NCBI RefSeq assembly: GCF_003416895.1
Contig: NZ_QVIO01000007.1
Span: forward strand, 62,001 to 126,000
Source: Duganella sp. BJB476
Lineage (GTDB): Bacteria > Pseudomonadota > Gammaproteobacteria > Burkholderiales > Burkholderiaceae_D
DNA length: 64,000 bases
Direction of reading: 5' to 3'
Shown here piece by piece: positions 45,369 through 53,928 of this stretch. Below the pieces are notes generated by a model. That model was not told where the DNA came from and searched no databases. It saw only the letters and a program-made list of their open reading frames with translations. Position 1 is the first letter of the stretch. The number at the start of each line of letters is the position of its first letter. Position numbers and translations under genes: made by a program.

Positions 45369-45397
45369 ACTATACTGATGCTTTGCTTGTCGATCAA
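45369..45397 (-). promoter_or_regulatory. Probable porin promoter
   Basis: On the minus strand TTGATC (45392-45397), 17 bases, TATAGT (45369-45374). Transcription would begin near 45362 and give a leader of about 205 bases containing a hairpin (GTCCCG/CGGGAC near 45290). Long porin leaders are often small-RNA targets. Confidence 0.5.
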
Positions 45398-46305
45398 GTG
45401 TAAAAGCGTTCATCTTGCCTGCCTTTACCCCCGCCCGTTTTCAAAACAACAGCATTTTACCGCATCGCAATATTTCCTGCCGAGTAAGCCAAAACTAGCC
45501 CGGTAATTCCGCCCGATGCATCCATTGCAGCACCCCGTTATGCGGGCTGCCCGAGTGACAAATGCAAGCGCTAGGCATGCGTGACTACATCGTTGTCGGA
45601 CCAAGTAAAAATAGCCACTTTGCTATTTCTGACGCCATTTTATACTGAAGCACCCCGTCGTTCGCCCCGACTCAATGGTAATAAGCTTACAACTCAGGAC
45701 TTTGTTTGGCAGTTTATGTCGGCAAAATGGCCTCGGGACCAACTTTGCTCATAGTGATAGCCCTTTATTAGTGTAGGAAATTTTGTCAGCCGCGCAAGGT
45801 ATTGCACTGCATCAGCAATTTGTAAGAAATTGCTACGTGTTGCGCATTAGAGACAGGCCGAGCGACAAGTCTTGCAAAATACGATGGAATGGTGTCTGAA
45901 TCGCGCAGCATCTGCATGAATCCCATGCATGGTGCGCGGCGGCCCGTCGCACTTGATCTGGCGCACAAAATAGCCCCCGCGGTAACGGTCCGGCGTCGAA
46001 ATGTCACTGGCAGCAACAGATATCAGGATATTTTTCACATCGTTGCAAAATATCTTGTCCAAGACAAATCAAGGGGAAAGCCCGTATTCAGTTCATTAGT
46101 TCTGTATGTCAACTGTGTGTCGTGGACAAGCACTTTTTCATAGCGAAAACGCGGCAAAACCCGATAGCGCGCACCATACTTTCGGGCGCAAATCGAATGT
46201 AAAATGCAGGTCGCGTGCTCCTGGCCTGGCCTGTTCGCGCACTGTGCACCTGGACCCCGTGCCAACCCTCGCGACTGTCAAATAAATGGCGGCCGCTTAT
46301 GCCTG
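45398..46305. other. Long gene-free region with palindromes
   Basis: About 900 bases between the divergent porin promoter and the MerR-type gene hold no gene I can support; its short frames lack ribosome sites, family features and codon bias. Visible structure: AAATAGC/GCTATTT (45609-45628), AGCAATTT/AAATTGCT (45814-45834), TTGTC/GACAA (46055-46067), GCACCCCGT twice (near 45530 and 45650), and a TAAAAT -10-like box at 46200-46205. The A+T content is above the window average. Confidence 0.5.
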
Positions 46306-47250
46306 ATGACTATTAAAGTTTCCTCACAAACAGTTCCCAGCACGATCAGCGACGTCGAGCGCGACACCGGCGTCGCCAAGGAAACCCTGCGCGTGTGGGA
46401 ACGGCGCTACGACTTCCCGCAGCCGCTGCGCGACCCGAACGGCGAACGGGTCTACCCGATCGAGCAAGTCCACAAGCTGCGCCTGGTCAAGCGCCTGATC
46501 GACCTGGGCTACCGTCCGGGCAAGGTCATCCAGTACACCACCCCCGAGCTGCAGGCGCTGACCGGCCAGGCCAGCGGCGGACAGCACGGCGCCACGGCCA
46601 CGCCGCCGGCGCTGCAAGGCTACCTGGACCTGTGCAAGAGCCACCAGATGGAAGCGCTGCGCCGCAAGCTGTCGCAGGCATTGCTGATGATGGGCCTGAA
46701 AAGCTTCGTGATCGAGCTGGTGGCGCCGCTGACCGCGCTCATCGGCGAAGCCTGGGCCAGCGGCGCCCTGGCCACCTTCGAAGAACACTTATATACCGAG
46801 TCCCTGACGGTGGTCATGCGCAGCGCGATCTTCGCCATGCCGCAGGCCAACGCCAGCAACCTGGGCGCGCCGCGCATCATGCTGACCACCCTGCCGCAGG
46901 AGCGTCATGGCCTGGGCCTGCTGATGGCCGAAGCGATGTGCGTGGCCGAGGGCGCGCACTGCATCTCGCTGGGCGTGCAGACGCCGCTGCCCGACATCGT
47001 CGAGGCGGCGCGCGTGCAGCGGATCGACATCATCGCCCTGTCGTTCTCGGTCGCCATGAACGCGCGCCAGGCGCTCGACGCGCTGGCCGAACTGCACACC
47101 CGCCTGAACGGCGGCGTCGCGCTGTGGGCCGGCGGCGGCAACGCCGCCTTCAAGCGGCGCCGCCCGCCTTACGTGCGGGTCTACGCCCTGTCCGACATCA
47201 GCGCCGCCATCGCCGAATGGCGCCAGCGCAACGTCCCCGCCGCCGGCTGA
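46306..47250 (+). CDS. MerR-family regulator with B12-binding domain (CarH/LitR-like)
   Basis: A 314-residue regulator. Residues 10-80 are a MerR-type winged HTH (ISDVERDTGVAKETLRVWERRYDFP in outline, with LGYRPGKVI). The rest matches the two-part cobalamin-binding module: a four-helix bundle carrying W150-x9-E160-H161 (WASGALATFEEH) and a Rossmann part with E199-R-H201-G-L-G. In CarH and LitR photoreceptors W-x9-EH and an ExHxxG-type His hold adenosylcobalamin and release DNA on light. The ATG at 46306 starts just before the HTH; the upstream in-frame ATG at 46204 would add an unlikely Cys/Pro-rich tail. No carotenoid or photolyase gene is adjacent. Light sensing is inferred. Confidence 0.85.
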   Translation: MTIKVSSQTVPSTISDVERDTGVAKETLRVWERRYDFPQPLRDPNGERVYPIEQVHKLRLVKRLIDLGYRPGKVIQYTTPELQALTGQASGGQHGATATPPALQGYLDLCKSHQMEALRRKLSQALLMMGLKSFVIELVAPLTALIGEAWASGALATFEEHLYTESLTVVMRSAIFAMPQANASNLGAPRIMLTTLPQERHGLGLLMAEAMCVAEGAHCISLGVQTPLPDIVEAARVQRIDIIALSFSVAMNARQALDALAELHTRLNGGVALWAGGGNAAFKRRRPPYVRVYALSDISAAIAEWRQRNVPAAG

Positions 47251-47295
47251 AACGTTGTCATTCCGGTAGCATGGCCGGGCGGCCGCGCCGCGCTC

Positions 47296-47304
47296 TGGTA
47301 AAAT
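47296..47304 (+). promoter_or_regulatory. Extended -10 box before ftsY
   Basis: TGGTAAAAT fits an extended -10 (TGn plus TAAAAT), 60 bases before the ftsY start. No good -35 is visible upstream. Confidence 0.35.
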
Positions 47305-47363
47305 AGCCGCATTTCCCCGTGTCCGGCGCTGCCGGCCATCAGCTTGAAGCGCCCCCCAACCAC

Positions 47364-48410
47364 ATGTCCATGTTTAGTTTCTTCAAGAAAAAACCCGTCG
47401 CCCCGGAAGTGCCTGAGGTCAAAACCCCGGCACCGGCCCCCACCCCAACCGCCGCCACGCCCGCCTTTGCCGCGCCGCTGCCCGACCTGCTGCCGATCGA
47501 AGAACCGGCGCCGAAACTGTCGTGGATGTCGCGCCTGAAGGCCGGCCTGTCCAAGACTTCGAACAACCTGTCCATCCTGTTCGTCGGCGCCAAGATCGAC
47601 GACGAGCTGTACGAGGAACTGGAAGCGGCCCTGCTGATGTCCGACGCCGGCGTCGACGCCACCCAGTACCTGCTGGACGCGCTCAAGCAAAAGGTCAAGG
47701 ACGACAAGCTGCTCGACGCCGCCGCCGTCAAGGCCGCGCTGAAGCAGCTGCTGATCGAGCTGCTGACGCCGCTGCAGCGCCCGTTCGAGCTGGGCCGCCA
47801 CCAGCCGACCGTGATGATGATCTCCGGCGTCAACGGCGCCGGCAAGACCACCACCATCGGCAAGCTGGCCAAACACATGCAGACCCACGGCCAGTCGGTG
47901 CTGCTGGCCGCCGGCGACACCTTCCGCGCCGCCGCCCGCGAGCAGCTGATGGTCTGGGGCCAGCGCAACAACATCACCGTGATCTCGCAAGCCTCGGGCG
48001 ACCCGGCCGCCGTCTCCTTCGACGCCGTGCAGTCCGGCAAGGCCAAGGGCCTGGACGTGGTGATGATCGACACCGCCGGCCGCCTGCCGACCCAGCTGCA
48101 CCTGATGGAAGAGCTGAAGAAAGTCCAGCGCGTCATCGGCAAGGGCATGGAAGGCGCGCCGCACGAAACCCTGCTGGTGATCGACGGCAACACCGGCCAG
48201 AACGCGCTGGCCCAGGTCAAGGCCTTCGACGACGCCCTCAAGCTGACCGGCCTGGTCATCACCAAGCTGGACGGCACGGCCAAGGGCGGCGTGCTGGCCG
48301 CCATCGCCCGGGTACGCCCGGTGCCGGTGTACTTCATCGGCATCGGCGAAAAGATCGAAGACTTGCAGCCCTTCGTCGCCGCCGAATTTGTCGAAGCCCT
48401 GCTGGGCTAA
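47364..48410 (+). CDS. ftsY: Signal recognition particle receptor FtsY
   Basis: A 348-residue SRP GTPase that docks ribosome-SRP complexes at the membrane. A short acidic/Pro-Ala-rich A domain follows the N-terminal MSMFSFFKKKP, then the NG domain: helical N part (LYEELEAALLMSDAGVD), P-loop GVNGAGKTTTIGKLA, GDTFRAAAREQL, DTAGRLPTQLHLMEELKK, TKLDGTAKGGVLAA and the C-terminal FIGIGEKIEDLQPF. ATG at 47364 and another two codons on are equally possible. The A domain is much shorter than in E. coli. First gene of the ftsY-ftsE-ftsX set. Confidence 0.97.
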   Translation: MSMFSFFKKKPVAPEVPEVKTPAPAPTPTAATPAFAAPLPDLLPIEEPAPKLSWMSRLKAGLSKTSNNLSILFVGAKIDDELYEELEAALLMSDAGVDATQYLLDALKQKVKDDKLLDAAAVKAALKQLLIELLTPLQRPFELGRHQPTVMMISGVNGAGKTTTIGKLAKHMQTHGQSVLLAAGDTFRAAAREQLMVWGQRNNITVISQASGDPAAVSFDAVQSGKAKGLDVVMIDTAGRLPTQLHLMEELKKVQRVIGKGMEGAPHETLLVIDGNTGQNALAQVKAFDDALKLTGLVITKLDGTAKGGVLAAIARVRPVPVYFIGIGEKIEDLQPFVAAEFVEALLG

Positions 48411-48429
48411 CCCCACCGATAAGCCCTCC

Positions 48430-49086
48430 ATGATCGAATTCCGCAACGTCTCGAAACAATATTCCCCCGACGCGACGGCGCTGCGCGACGTCTCGTTCAC
48501 GGTGGCCAAGGGCGAACTGGTGTTCCTGGCCGGCCCCTCAGGCGCCGGCAAGTCCACCCTGCTGAAAATGATCGCCGCCGTCGAGCGTCCCAGCGCCGGC
48601 CAGGTAATCGTCAACGGCCAGGACATCGCCCGCATCAAGCCGGCCGCCGTGCCGTTTTTGCGGCGCAACCTGGGCCTGATCTTCCAGCAGCAACGGCTGC
48701 TGACCGACCGCTCCATCCTGGCCAACGTCATGCTGCCGCTGCTGGTGACGGGCGCCTCGCGCGCCCAGGCCGAGCAGCGCGCCCGCGCCGCCCTCGACAA
48801 GGTCGGCCTGCTGGAACGCGCCGACGCCCAGCCGCTGGCCCTGTCCGGCGGCGAGCAGCAGCGGGTGTCGATCGCGCGCGCCATCGTCAACCGCCCGCAA
48901 GTGATCCTGGCCGACGAGCCGACCGCCAACCTGGACCGCGCCAGCGCCAATAAAGTACTGGACGCGCTCAAGGCCTTCCACTCGGTCGGCGTCACCTGCC
49001 TGATTTCCAGCCACGACGAGCAGATGCTCGATGCGGCCGCGCGCGTCATCCACCTCAAGCAAGGTCAACTGGAGGTGCAGGCATGA
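48430..49086 (+). CDS. ftsE: Cell division ATP-binding protein FtsE
   Basis: A 218-residue ABC ATPase that, with FtsX, controls amidase activation at the septum. Walker A GPSGAGKSTLLKMI, Q-loop LGLIFQQQRLL, signature LSGGEQQRVSIARAI, Walker B VILADEPTANLD and switch His in LISSHDEQML are all present. The ATG at 48430 opens the family start MIEFRNVSKQY; the frame upstream overlaps the end of ftsY in another register. It overlaps ftsX by four bases. Confidence 0.97.
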   Translation: MIEFRNVSKQYSPDATALRDVSFTVAKGELVFLAGPSGAGKSTLLKMIAAVERPSAGQVIVNGQDIARIKPAAVPFLRRNLGLIFQQQRLLTDRSILANVMLPLLVTGASRAQAEQRARAALDKVGLLERADAQPLALSGGEQQRVSIARAIVNRPQVILADEPTANLDRASANKVLDALKAFHSVGVTCLISSHDEQMLDAAARVIHLKQGQLEVQA

Positions 49087-50003
49087 CGCTCTGGTTCCGT
49101 CAACACCGCTACGCGCTGGCCGCGGCGCTGGTCCACCTGCGCCGCTCGCCGGGCGGCTTTTTGTTCAACATATTAGTGGTGGCGATCGCGCTGGCCTTGC
49201 CGTTCACCGGCGTCACCCTACTCGACAACGTGCGCCCCATGTCCGAGCAGCTGTCAGTCGATCCCGAGATCAGCGTCTTCCTCACGCTCGACACCCCGCG
49301 CGAGCAGGCCGAGGCGCTGGCCGTATCGCTGCGCCAGACCGTCCGCGACAAGCAGGCCAAGATCATCTTCACCCCGCGCGAAAAGGCGCTCGACCAGCTG
49401 AAGGACAAGAGCGGCCTGGCCGACGTGTTGACCACCCTGGGCGACAACCCGCTGCCGGACAGCTACGTGCTGAAGCTGGACGCCTTCCGCAACGCCCAGG
49501 CCGGCGGCGACGTCGACCAGCTGGCCGAGCAGATCCGCGCCCTGCCCGGCGTCGACACGGTGCAAGTCGACTCGGCCTGGGTCAAGCGGCTGGCGGCGCT
49601 GCTCAACGTGCTGCGCCTGGCGCTGCTGCTGCTGGCGGCCACGCTGGGCACGGTGGTGATCGCGGTGATCTTCAACACCATCCGCCTGCAGGTGATGACC
49701 CAGCGCGAGGAAATCCTGGTCTCCAAGCTGATCGGCGCCACCGACAGCTTCATCCACCGCCCCTTCTATTACACCGGCGCGCTGCTGGGCCTGTGCGCCG
49801 GCGGCGTGGCGCTGGGCGCGGTGTCGCTGGCGCTGCAGCCGCTGAACATCGCGATTGCCGAATTCGCAAGATTGTACGCCTCCGAATTCCAGCTGGCGCC
49901 GCTGCCGCCGCTGGCCATGGCCGGCCTGCTGGCCCTGTCGGCCGGCCTCGGCCTGGTCGGCGCGCTGCTGTCCGTGCAGCGCCACCTGTCCCGCCTGAAC
50001 TGA
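49083..50003 (+). CDS. ftsX: Cell division permease-like protein FtsX
   Basis: A 306-residue four-helix membrane protein. One membrane segment lies near residues 25-45 (FLFNILVVAIALALPFTGV), then the periplasmic extracellular domain that contacts EnvC-type activators (SVDPEISVFLTLD, YVLKLDAFRN, LPGVDTVQVDSAWVKRL), then three membrane segments (LRLALLLLAATLGTVVIAVIF, FYYTGALLGLCAGGVALGAV, PLAMAGLLALSAGLGLVGALL) with FNTIRLQVMTQREEI between. It starts within the ftsE stop (ATGA). A 10-bp hairpin follows. Confidence 0.96.
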   Translation: MTLWFRQHRYALAAALVHLRRSPGGFLFNILVVAIALALPFTGVTLLDNVRPMSEQLSVDPEISVFLTLDTPREQAEALAVSLRQTVRDKQAKIIFTPREKALDQLKDKSGLADVLTTLGDNPLPDSYVLKLDAFRNAQAGGDVDQLAEQIRALPGVDTVQVDSAWVKRLAALLNVLRLALLLLAATLGTVVIAVIFNTIRLQVMTQREEILVSKLIGATDSFIHRPFYYTGALLGLCAGGVALGAVSLALQPLNIAIAEFARLYASEFQLAPLPPLAMAGLLALSAGLGLVGALLSVQRHLSRLN

Positions 50004-50012
50004 TCCACCAGC

Positions 50013-50036
50013 CTTCCGTGCGTCCGCGCACGGAAG
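50013..50036 (+). terminator. Hairpin after ftsX, possible terminator
   Basis: CTTCCGTGCG (50013-50022) pairs with CGCACGGAAG (50027-50036) around TCCG. There is no T run after it, so it may be a pause or a weak/Rho-assisted terminator. Confidence 0.45.
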
Positions 50037-50161
50037 CGCCCCTCCCTGCCCGCTTAGCATTAAGTCCTGCCTAAGCTCCAACGCGCATGCTTGATCAAAG
50101 ACCATCATGATGCTGAAAAACCTCATAGCCTTTTGCTATCGAAGCAATTAATATCGGGTGA

Positions 50162-50191
50162 TTGGCACTCAACGAAGGAGAGTGCTAATAT
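50162..50191 (+). promoter_or_regulatory. CIRCE operator overlapping the rpoH promoter
   Basis: TTGGCACTC (50162-50170), a 9-base spacer, then GAGTGCTAA (50180-50188). The CIRCE consensus bound by the HrcA repressor is TTAGCACTC-N9-GAGTGCTAA, so the site has one mismatch. TTGGCA (50162-50167), 18 bases and TAATAT (50186-50191) form an overlapping sigma70-type promoter. A GAACTG/CAGTTC hairpin (50196-50217) follows in the leader. HrcA would block this promoter. Confidence 0.82.
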
Positions 50192-50273
50192 ACGTGAACT
50201 GAAGAGCAAAACAGTTCTCTACAGCATCAAGCAACATTAAGAATAAGCACTATCATCGAGCGAAGGAATGAAT

Positions 50274-51173
50274 ATGACTATGATGTCCGCACCGACTGCC
50301 TTGGTACCTGCGACCAATAGCGCCCTGGGACTCGGGTTCACTGGCAACCTGGGCAACCTGGACGCCTACATTTCGGCCGTCAATCGCCTGCCGATGCTGA
50401 CGCACGACGATGAAATCTCGCTGGCCAAGCGCCTCAAGGAAAAGAACGACCTCGGCGCCGCCCAGGAACTGGTGCTGTCGCACCTGCGCCTGGTGGTGTC
50501 GATCGCCCGCGGCTACCTGGGCTACGGCCTGCCGCACGCCGACCTGATCCAGGAAGGCAATATCGGCCTGATGAAGGCGGTCAAGCGCTTCGACCCGGAC
50601 CAGGGCGTGCGCCTGGTGTCGTACGCGATGCACTGGATCAAGGCCGAGATGCACGAGTACATCCTGAAAAACTGGCGCCTGGTCAAAGTGGCGACCACGA
50701 AAGCACAGCGCAAGCTGTTCTTCAACCTGCGCAGCCACAAGACCGGCCTGGACGCGATGACGCCGACCCAGATCGACAGCCTGGCCAAATTGCTGGACGT
50801 CAAGCGCGAAGAAGTGATCGAGATGGAAACCCGCCTGAGCGGCCGCGACATCGCGCTGGAATCGCCGACCGACGACGAAGACGACAAGTTCGCGCCGATC
50901 GCCTACCTGTCGTCGGAAGCGAGCGAGCCGACCCGCGTGCTGGAAGCCGAACAGGTGACCCGCCTGCAATCGGAAGGCCTGGAAGAAGCGCTGGGCAAGC
51001 TCGACGCCCGTTCGCGCCGCATCGTCGAAAGCCGCTGGCTGGCCAACGACGACGGCTCCGGCGCCACGCTGCACACGCTGGCGGAGGAATTCGGCGTCTC
51101 GGCCGAGCGCATCCGCCAGATCGAAGTGGCCGCGCTGAAAAAAATGAAAGGCTCGCTGGCCGCCTACGTGTAA
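50274..51173 (+). CDS. rpoH: Heat-shock sigma factor RpoH (sigma 32)
   Basis: A 299-residue group 3 sigma factor. Region 1.2/2.1 starts LDAYISAVNRLPMLT; regions 2.2-2.4 show LVLSHLRLVVSIARGYLGYG, LIQEGNIGLMKAVKRFDPDQGVRLVSYAMHWIKAEMHEY in outline. The RpoH box QRKLFFNLR, specific for sigma 32, follows. Region 4 ends TLAEEFGVSAERIRQIEVAALKKMK. Two ATGs lie two codons apart: the one at 50274 has GAAGG seven bases upstream and is preferred; at 50268 the same site is too close. A CIRCE element and promoter lie about 90 bases upstream; an intrinsic terminator follows. Confidence 0.97.
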   Translation: MTMMSAPTALVPATNSALGLGFTGNLGNLDAYISAVNRLPMLTHDDEISLAKRLKEKNDLGAAQELVLSHLRLVVSIARGYLGYGLPHADLIQEGNIGLMKAVKRFDPDQGVRLVSYAMHWIKAEMHEYILKNWRLVKVATTKAQRKLFFNLRSHKTGLDAMTPTQIDSLAKLLDVKREEVIEMETRLSGRDIALESPTDDEDDKFAPIAYLSSEASEPTRVLEAEQVTRLQSEGLEEALGKLDARSRRIVESRWLANDDGSGATLHTLAEEFGVSAERIRQIEVAALKKMKGSLAAYV

Positions 51174-51204
51174 TTCACGTGTAAGCGACCGGGCCCAGCC
51201 ATAA

Positions 51205-51228
51205 AAAAAGCCCCGCTTGGGGCTTTTT
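51205..51228. terminator. Bidirectional intrinsic terminator between rpoH and the RHH-like gene
   Basis: AAAAAGCCCC (51205-51214) and GGGGCTTTTT (51219-51228) pair around GCTT, with T-rich sequence on both outgoing strands. It serves two convergent genes. Confidence 0.92.
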
Positions 51229-51244
51229 CTTTTTCCACCAGTAA

Positions 51245-51508
51245 TTACGCTGCCAGGCCTTGCGCCAGCAGCTCACCGACCAGCTGATTCAGGTCGACGT
51301 CACGTTCTTTCGCCTTGGCATGCAACTGCTGCACCAAGTCGCCGTTCAGCTTGACCGCGAACGGCACCAGCCCCAAAGCCTGATCGCGCTTGCGCTGCTC
51401 CCGCTTGTCGACCACCTCGGCCACCTTGCCGAAGCTGGCGGCGCCAGGGGCGGACATCTGGCCCATTAATTTTTTAGCGTCGCTTTTCGCCATGCCGGTC
51501 TTTTTCAT
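51245..51508 (-). CDS. Small ribbon-helix-helix-like protein
   Basis: An 87-residue basic protein. Its second half has the strand-helix-helix pattern of Arc/CopG DNA-binding proteins: VPFAVKLNGDLVQQLHAKAK followed by DVDLNQLVGELLAQGL. The N-terminal half is Lys/Ala/Met-rich and probably flexible. An alternative ATG lies five codons in; neither start has a strong ribosome site. No toxin partner is adjacent. It is probably a small DNA-binding regulator; that is inference from pattern only. Confidence 0.6.
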   Translation of the reverse strand: MKKTGMAKSDAKKLMGQMSAPGAASFGKVAEVVDKREQRKRDQALGLVPFAVKLNGDLVQQLHAKAKERDVDLNQLVGELLAQGLAA

Positions 51509-51644
51509 TTTGTTCAGTCAATGTGATTCAGGGCCCCCATTCTACGGCACATAGTTTGACCCAGCGCTGTAAAGCTGCGGTTCGTGCGCCGCCGACATGA
51601 TCTTTTTGCTAAGCTTGCCGTCTACTTCGAGGGAAGAGGTATTT

Positions 51645-52136
51645 ATGAAATCTACATTATTAAGGCAGTTGATCATCCTGCCGCTGCTGGTGGCCATGCT
51701 GGCCCTGCTGCACGCCTGCGGTTCCGCGTCCGCCATCAACCGCGCCGCCGCCGCGCCGCCGGCGTTCTCGCAGACCTACGTGCTGACCCAGGGCGCCAGC
51801 GTGGCCATCGCGCCGGCCGCCACGCCCGGCGTCAGCGGCGCCACCGCCAGCGCGCCCAGCCTCAAGCTGGAGCGCGTCAACGACAGCCGCTGCCGCACCG
51901 GCGCCGTCTGCGTCTGGGCCGGCTACATCAGCTACAGCTTCGCGCTGACCGCGCCCGACGGCACGACCAGCAACTTCGTGCTGTCCGACAGCATGCCGAA
52001 CGCCAGCGCCAGCGTCACGCAAAACGGCCTGACCTTCACGCTGACCGGCGTCGAGCCGCAGGCGGTCCCTGCCAAGAATGAAGCCGCGCCGGATTATCGG
52101 GTAAGCTTGAGGGTGAGCAACGCACCTTCATCCTAA
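51645..52136 (+). CDS. Putative lipoprotein with RCxTGAVCVWAG-type motif
   Basis: A 163-residue exported protein. The ATG at 51645 has AGAGG six bases upstream and gives a hydrophobic signal ending LLHACGS, a plausible lipobox with Cys as lipidated residue. The mature part contains NDSRCRTGAVCVWAGYISYSF; a short Cys pair flanking ICVWAG-like sequence recurs in uncharacterised secreted proteins I have seen, possibly forming a disulfide. The rest is beta-rich. It is 18 bases upstream of the gamma-glutamyltransferase gene and may be co-transcribed. Function unknown. Confidence 0.65.
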   Translation: MKSTLLRQLIILPLLVAMLALLHACGSASAINRAAAAPPAFSQTYVLTQGASVAIAPAATPGVSGATASAPSLKLERVNDSRCRTGAVCVWAGYISYSFALTAPDGTTSNFVLSDSMPNASASVTQNGLTFTLTGVEPQAVPAKNEAAPDYRVSLRVSNAPSS

Positions 52137-52154
52137 CCCGGACCCAGCGCACAC

Positions 52155-53915
52155 ATGACTCAAGCCCACCGCCCCGCCCGCACCGTTCTCGTTTCCTCCA
52201 TCATCCTGACGTTGATCCTGCCGCCGGCGGCCTGGGCCAAGACCCCGGTCGCCACCGGCAGCGGCGGCGCCGTCGCCACCATCAGCGAACCGGCGTCCAA
52301 GGCGGCGCTGGCCATCCTCAACCAGGGCGGCAACGCCATCGACGCCGCCGTCGCCGCGGCCGCCACGCTGGGCGTGACCGATCCGTTCAGCTGCGGCATC
52401 GGCGGCGGCGGCTTCATGGTGATCTACCTGGCCAGGGACAAGCGCGTGATCACCATCGACCACCGCGAAACCGCGCCCGCCAACTTCACGCCCACCGTGT
52501 TCCAGCAGGACGGCAAGATCATGGACTTCGACACCGTGGTCGCCAGCGGCATGGCGGTCGGCGTGCCCGGCACCGTGCGCGGCTGGCACGAAGCGCTGGA
52601 CCGCTACGGCTCGATGTCGTTCAAGCAGGTGCTGGCGCCGGCCATCGCCGTGGCCAGCGACGGCTTCACCGTCAACGCCAACTTCACCCACCTGGTCGAA
52701 GACAGCGAGGCCAAGTTCCGCATGTTCCCCGACACCGCCGCGCTCTACCTGAAAAACGGCAAGGCCATCCAGCCCGGCAGCATCCTGCGCAACCCGGGCC
52801 TGGCCAAGGCCTACCGCGAACTGGCGGCCGGCGGCGTCAAGGCGTTTTATGAAGGCAAGATCGGCCGCGCCGTGGTCGACGCCGTGAACCAGCCCAAGGT
52901 CGCCAGCGGCGTGCAAGTGCGCGCCGGCCAGATGACGATGGCCGACCTGGCCAACTACGAAGCGCGCCTGCGCCAGCCGGTGCACAGCACCTATCGCGGC
53001 TACGATTTATACGGCATGCCCTTGCCGAGCAGCGGCGGCATCGCCATCGCCGAAGCGCTGAACATCCTCGAAGGCTACGACCTCAAGGCCATGCCCAAGG
53101 AGAAGGCCGAACACCTGTACCTGGAAGCGAGCCGCCTGGCCTTCGCCGACCGCAACGCCTACCTGGCCGATCCCGAATTCGTCGACGCGCCGGTGGCCGG
53201 CCTGCTGAACAAGGACTACGCCGCGCGCCGCCGCGAGCTGATCAATCCAAACCAGGCCAGCGTGCAGGCGCCGGCCGGCGATCCGTATCCGTTCCAGAAC
53301 GACATCAGCGTGCCGCTGCGCCCCAACGCCAACAAGCTGCTGGCCGAAGGCGCGCACACCACCCACCTGACCGTGTCGGACAAGGACGGCAACATCGTCT
53401 CCTACACCTACACCATCGAAGCCTGGGGCGGCAGCGGCATCGTGGTGCCCGGCTACGGCTTCCTGCTGAACAACGAGATGACCGACTTCGACTTCTCCGG
53501 TCCGGCGCCCAACGTGCCGGAGGCGGGCAAGCGTCCGCGCAGCAGCATGTCGCCGACGCTGGCCTTCAAGAACGGCAAGCCGGCGTTCTCGATCGGCAGT
53601 CCGGGCGGCGCCACCATCATCACCACCGTGCTGCAAACCATCTTCAACTACGTCGACCTGGGCATGAGCATGCCGGACGCGCTGAACGCCCCGCGCCTGT
53701 CAGAACGCAACGGCGTCGCCACCGACGTCGAGCCGGGCTTCGCCGGCACCGCGCAGGCCAAGGCGCTGGAGAAGACGGGCCAGCACTGGAACCAGCCGGA
53801 AGAAATCGGCGCCGCCAACGCGCTGGTGTTCAACCCGGACGGCACCATCACCGCTGTCAGCGAAGGCCACCGCCACGGCGCCGGCAGCGCGCTGGTGCAG
53901 AAGGCGGCGCACTAG
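52155..53915 (+). CDS. ggt: Gamma-glutamyltransferase
   Basis: A 586-residue periplasmic Ntn-hydrolase proenzyme that hydrolyses or transfers the gamma-glutamyl group of glutathione. Signal peptide of about 28 residues (LVSSIILTLILPPAAWA). The large subunit has AALAILNQGGNAIDAAVAAA, GIGGGGFMVIY and DHRETAPA. Self-cleavage is expected before Thr402 in HTTHLTVSDKDGNIVSYT. The small subunit keeps EAWGGSGIVVPGYGFLLNNEM, RPRSSMSPTL and GSPGGATIITTVLQ. Length is typical. The gene probably forms an operon with the upstream putative lipoprotein. Confidence 0.95.
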   Translation: MTQAHRPARTVLVSSIILTLILPPAAWAKTPVATGSGGAVATISEPASKAALAILNQGGNAIDAAVAAAATLGVTDPFSCGIGGGGFMVIYLARDKRVITIDHRETAPANFTPTVFQQDGKIMDFDTVVASGMAVGVPGTVRGWHEALDRYGSMSFKQVLAPAIAVASDGFTVNANFTHLVEDSEAKFRMFPDTAALYLKNGKAIQPGSILRNPGLAKAYRELAAGGVKAFYEGKIGRAVVDAVNQPKVASGVQVRAGQMTMADLANYEARLRQPVHSTYRGYDLYGMPLPSSGGIAIAEALNILEGYDLKAMPKEKAEHLYLEASRLAFADRNAYLADPEFVDAPVAGLLNKDYAARRRELINPNQASVQAPAGDPYPFQNDISVPLRPNANKLLAEGAHTTHLTVSDKDGNIVSYTYTIEAWGGSGIVVPGYGFLLNNEMTDFDFSGPAPNVPEAGKRPRSSMSPTLAFKNGKPAFSIGSPGGATIITTVLQTIFNYVDLGMSMPDALNAPRLSERNGVATDVEPGFAGTAQAKALEKTGQHWNQPEEIGAANALVFNPDGTITAVSEGHRHGAGSALVQKAAH

Positions 53916-53928
53916 GGGCTTGTTCAAG

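Noticed and set aside
45786..46265. Short frames in the gene-free stretch before the MerR-type regulator
   Set aside because: No ribosome sites, mixed-composition Cys/Arg-rich products and no codon bias; treated as noncoding.
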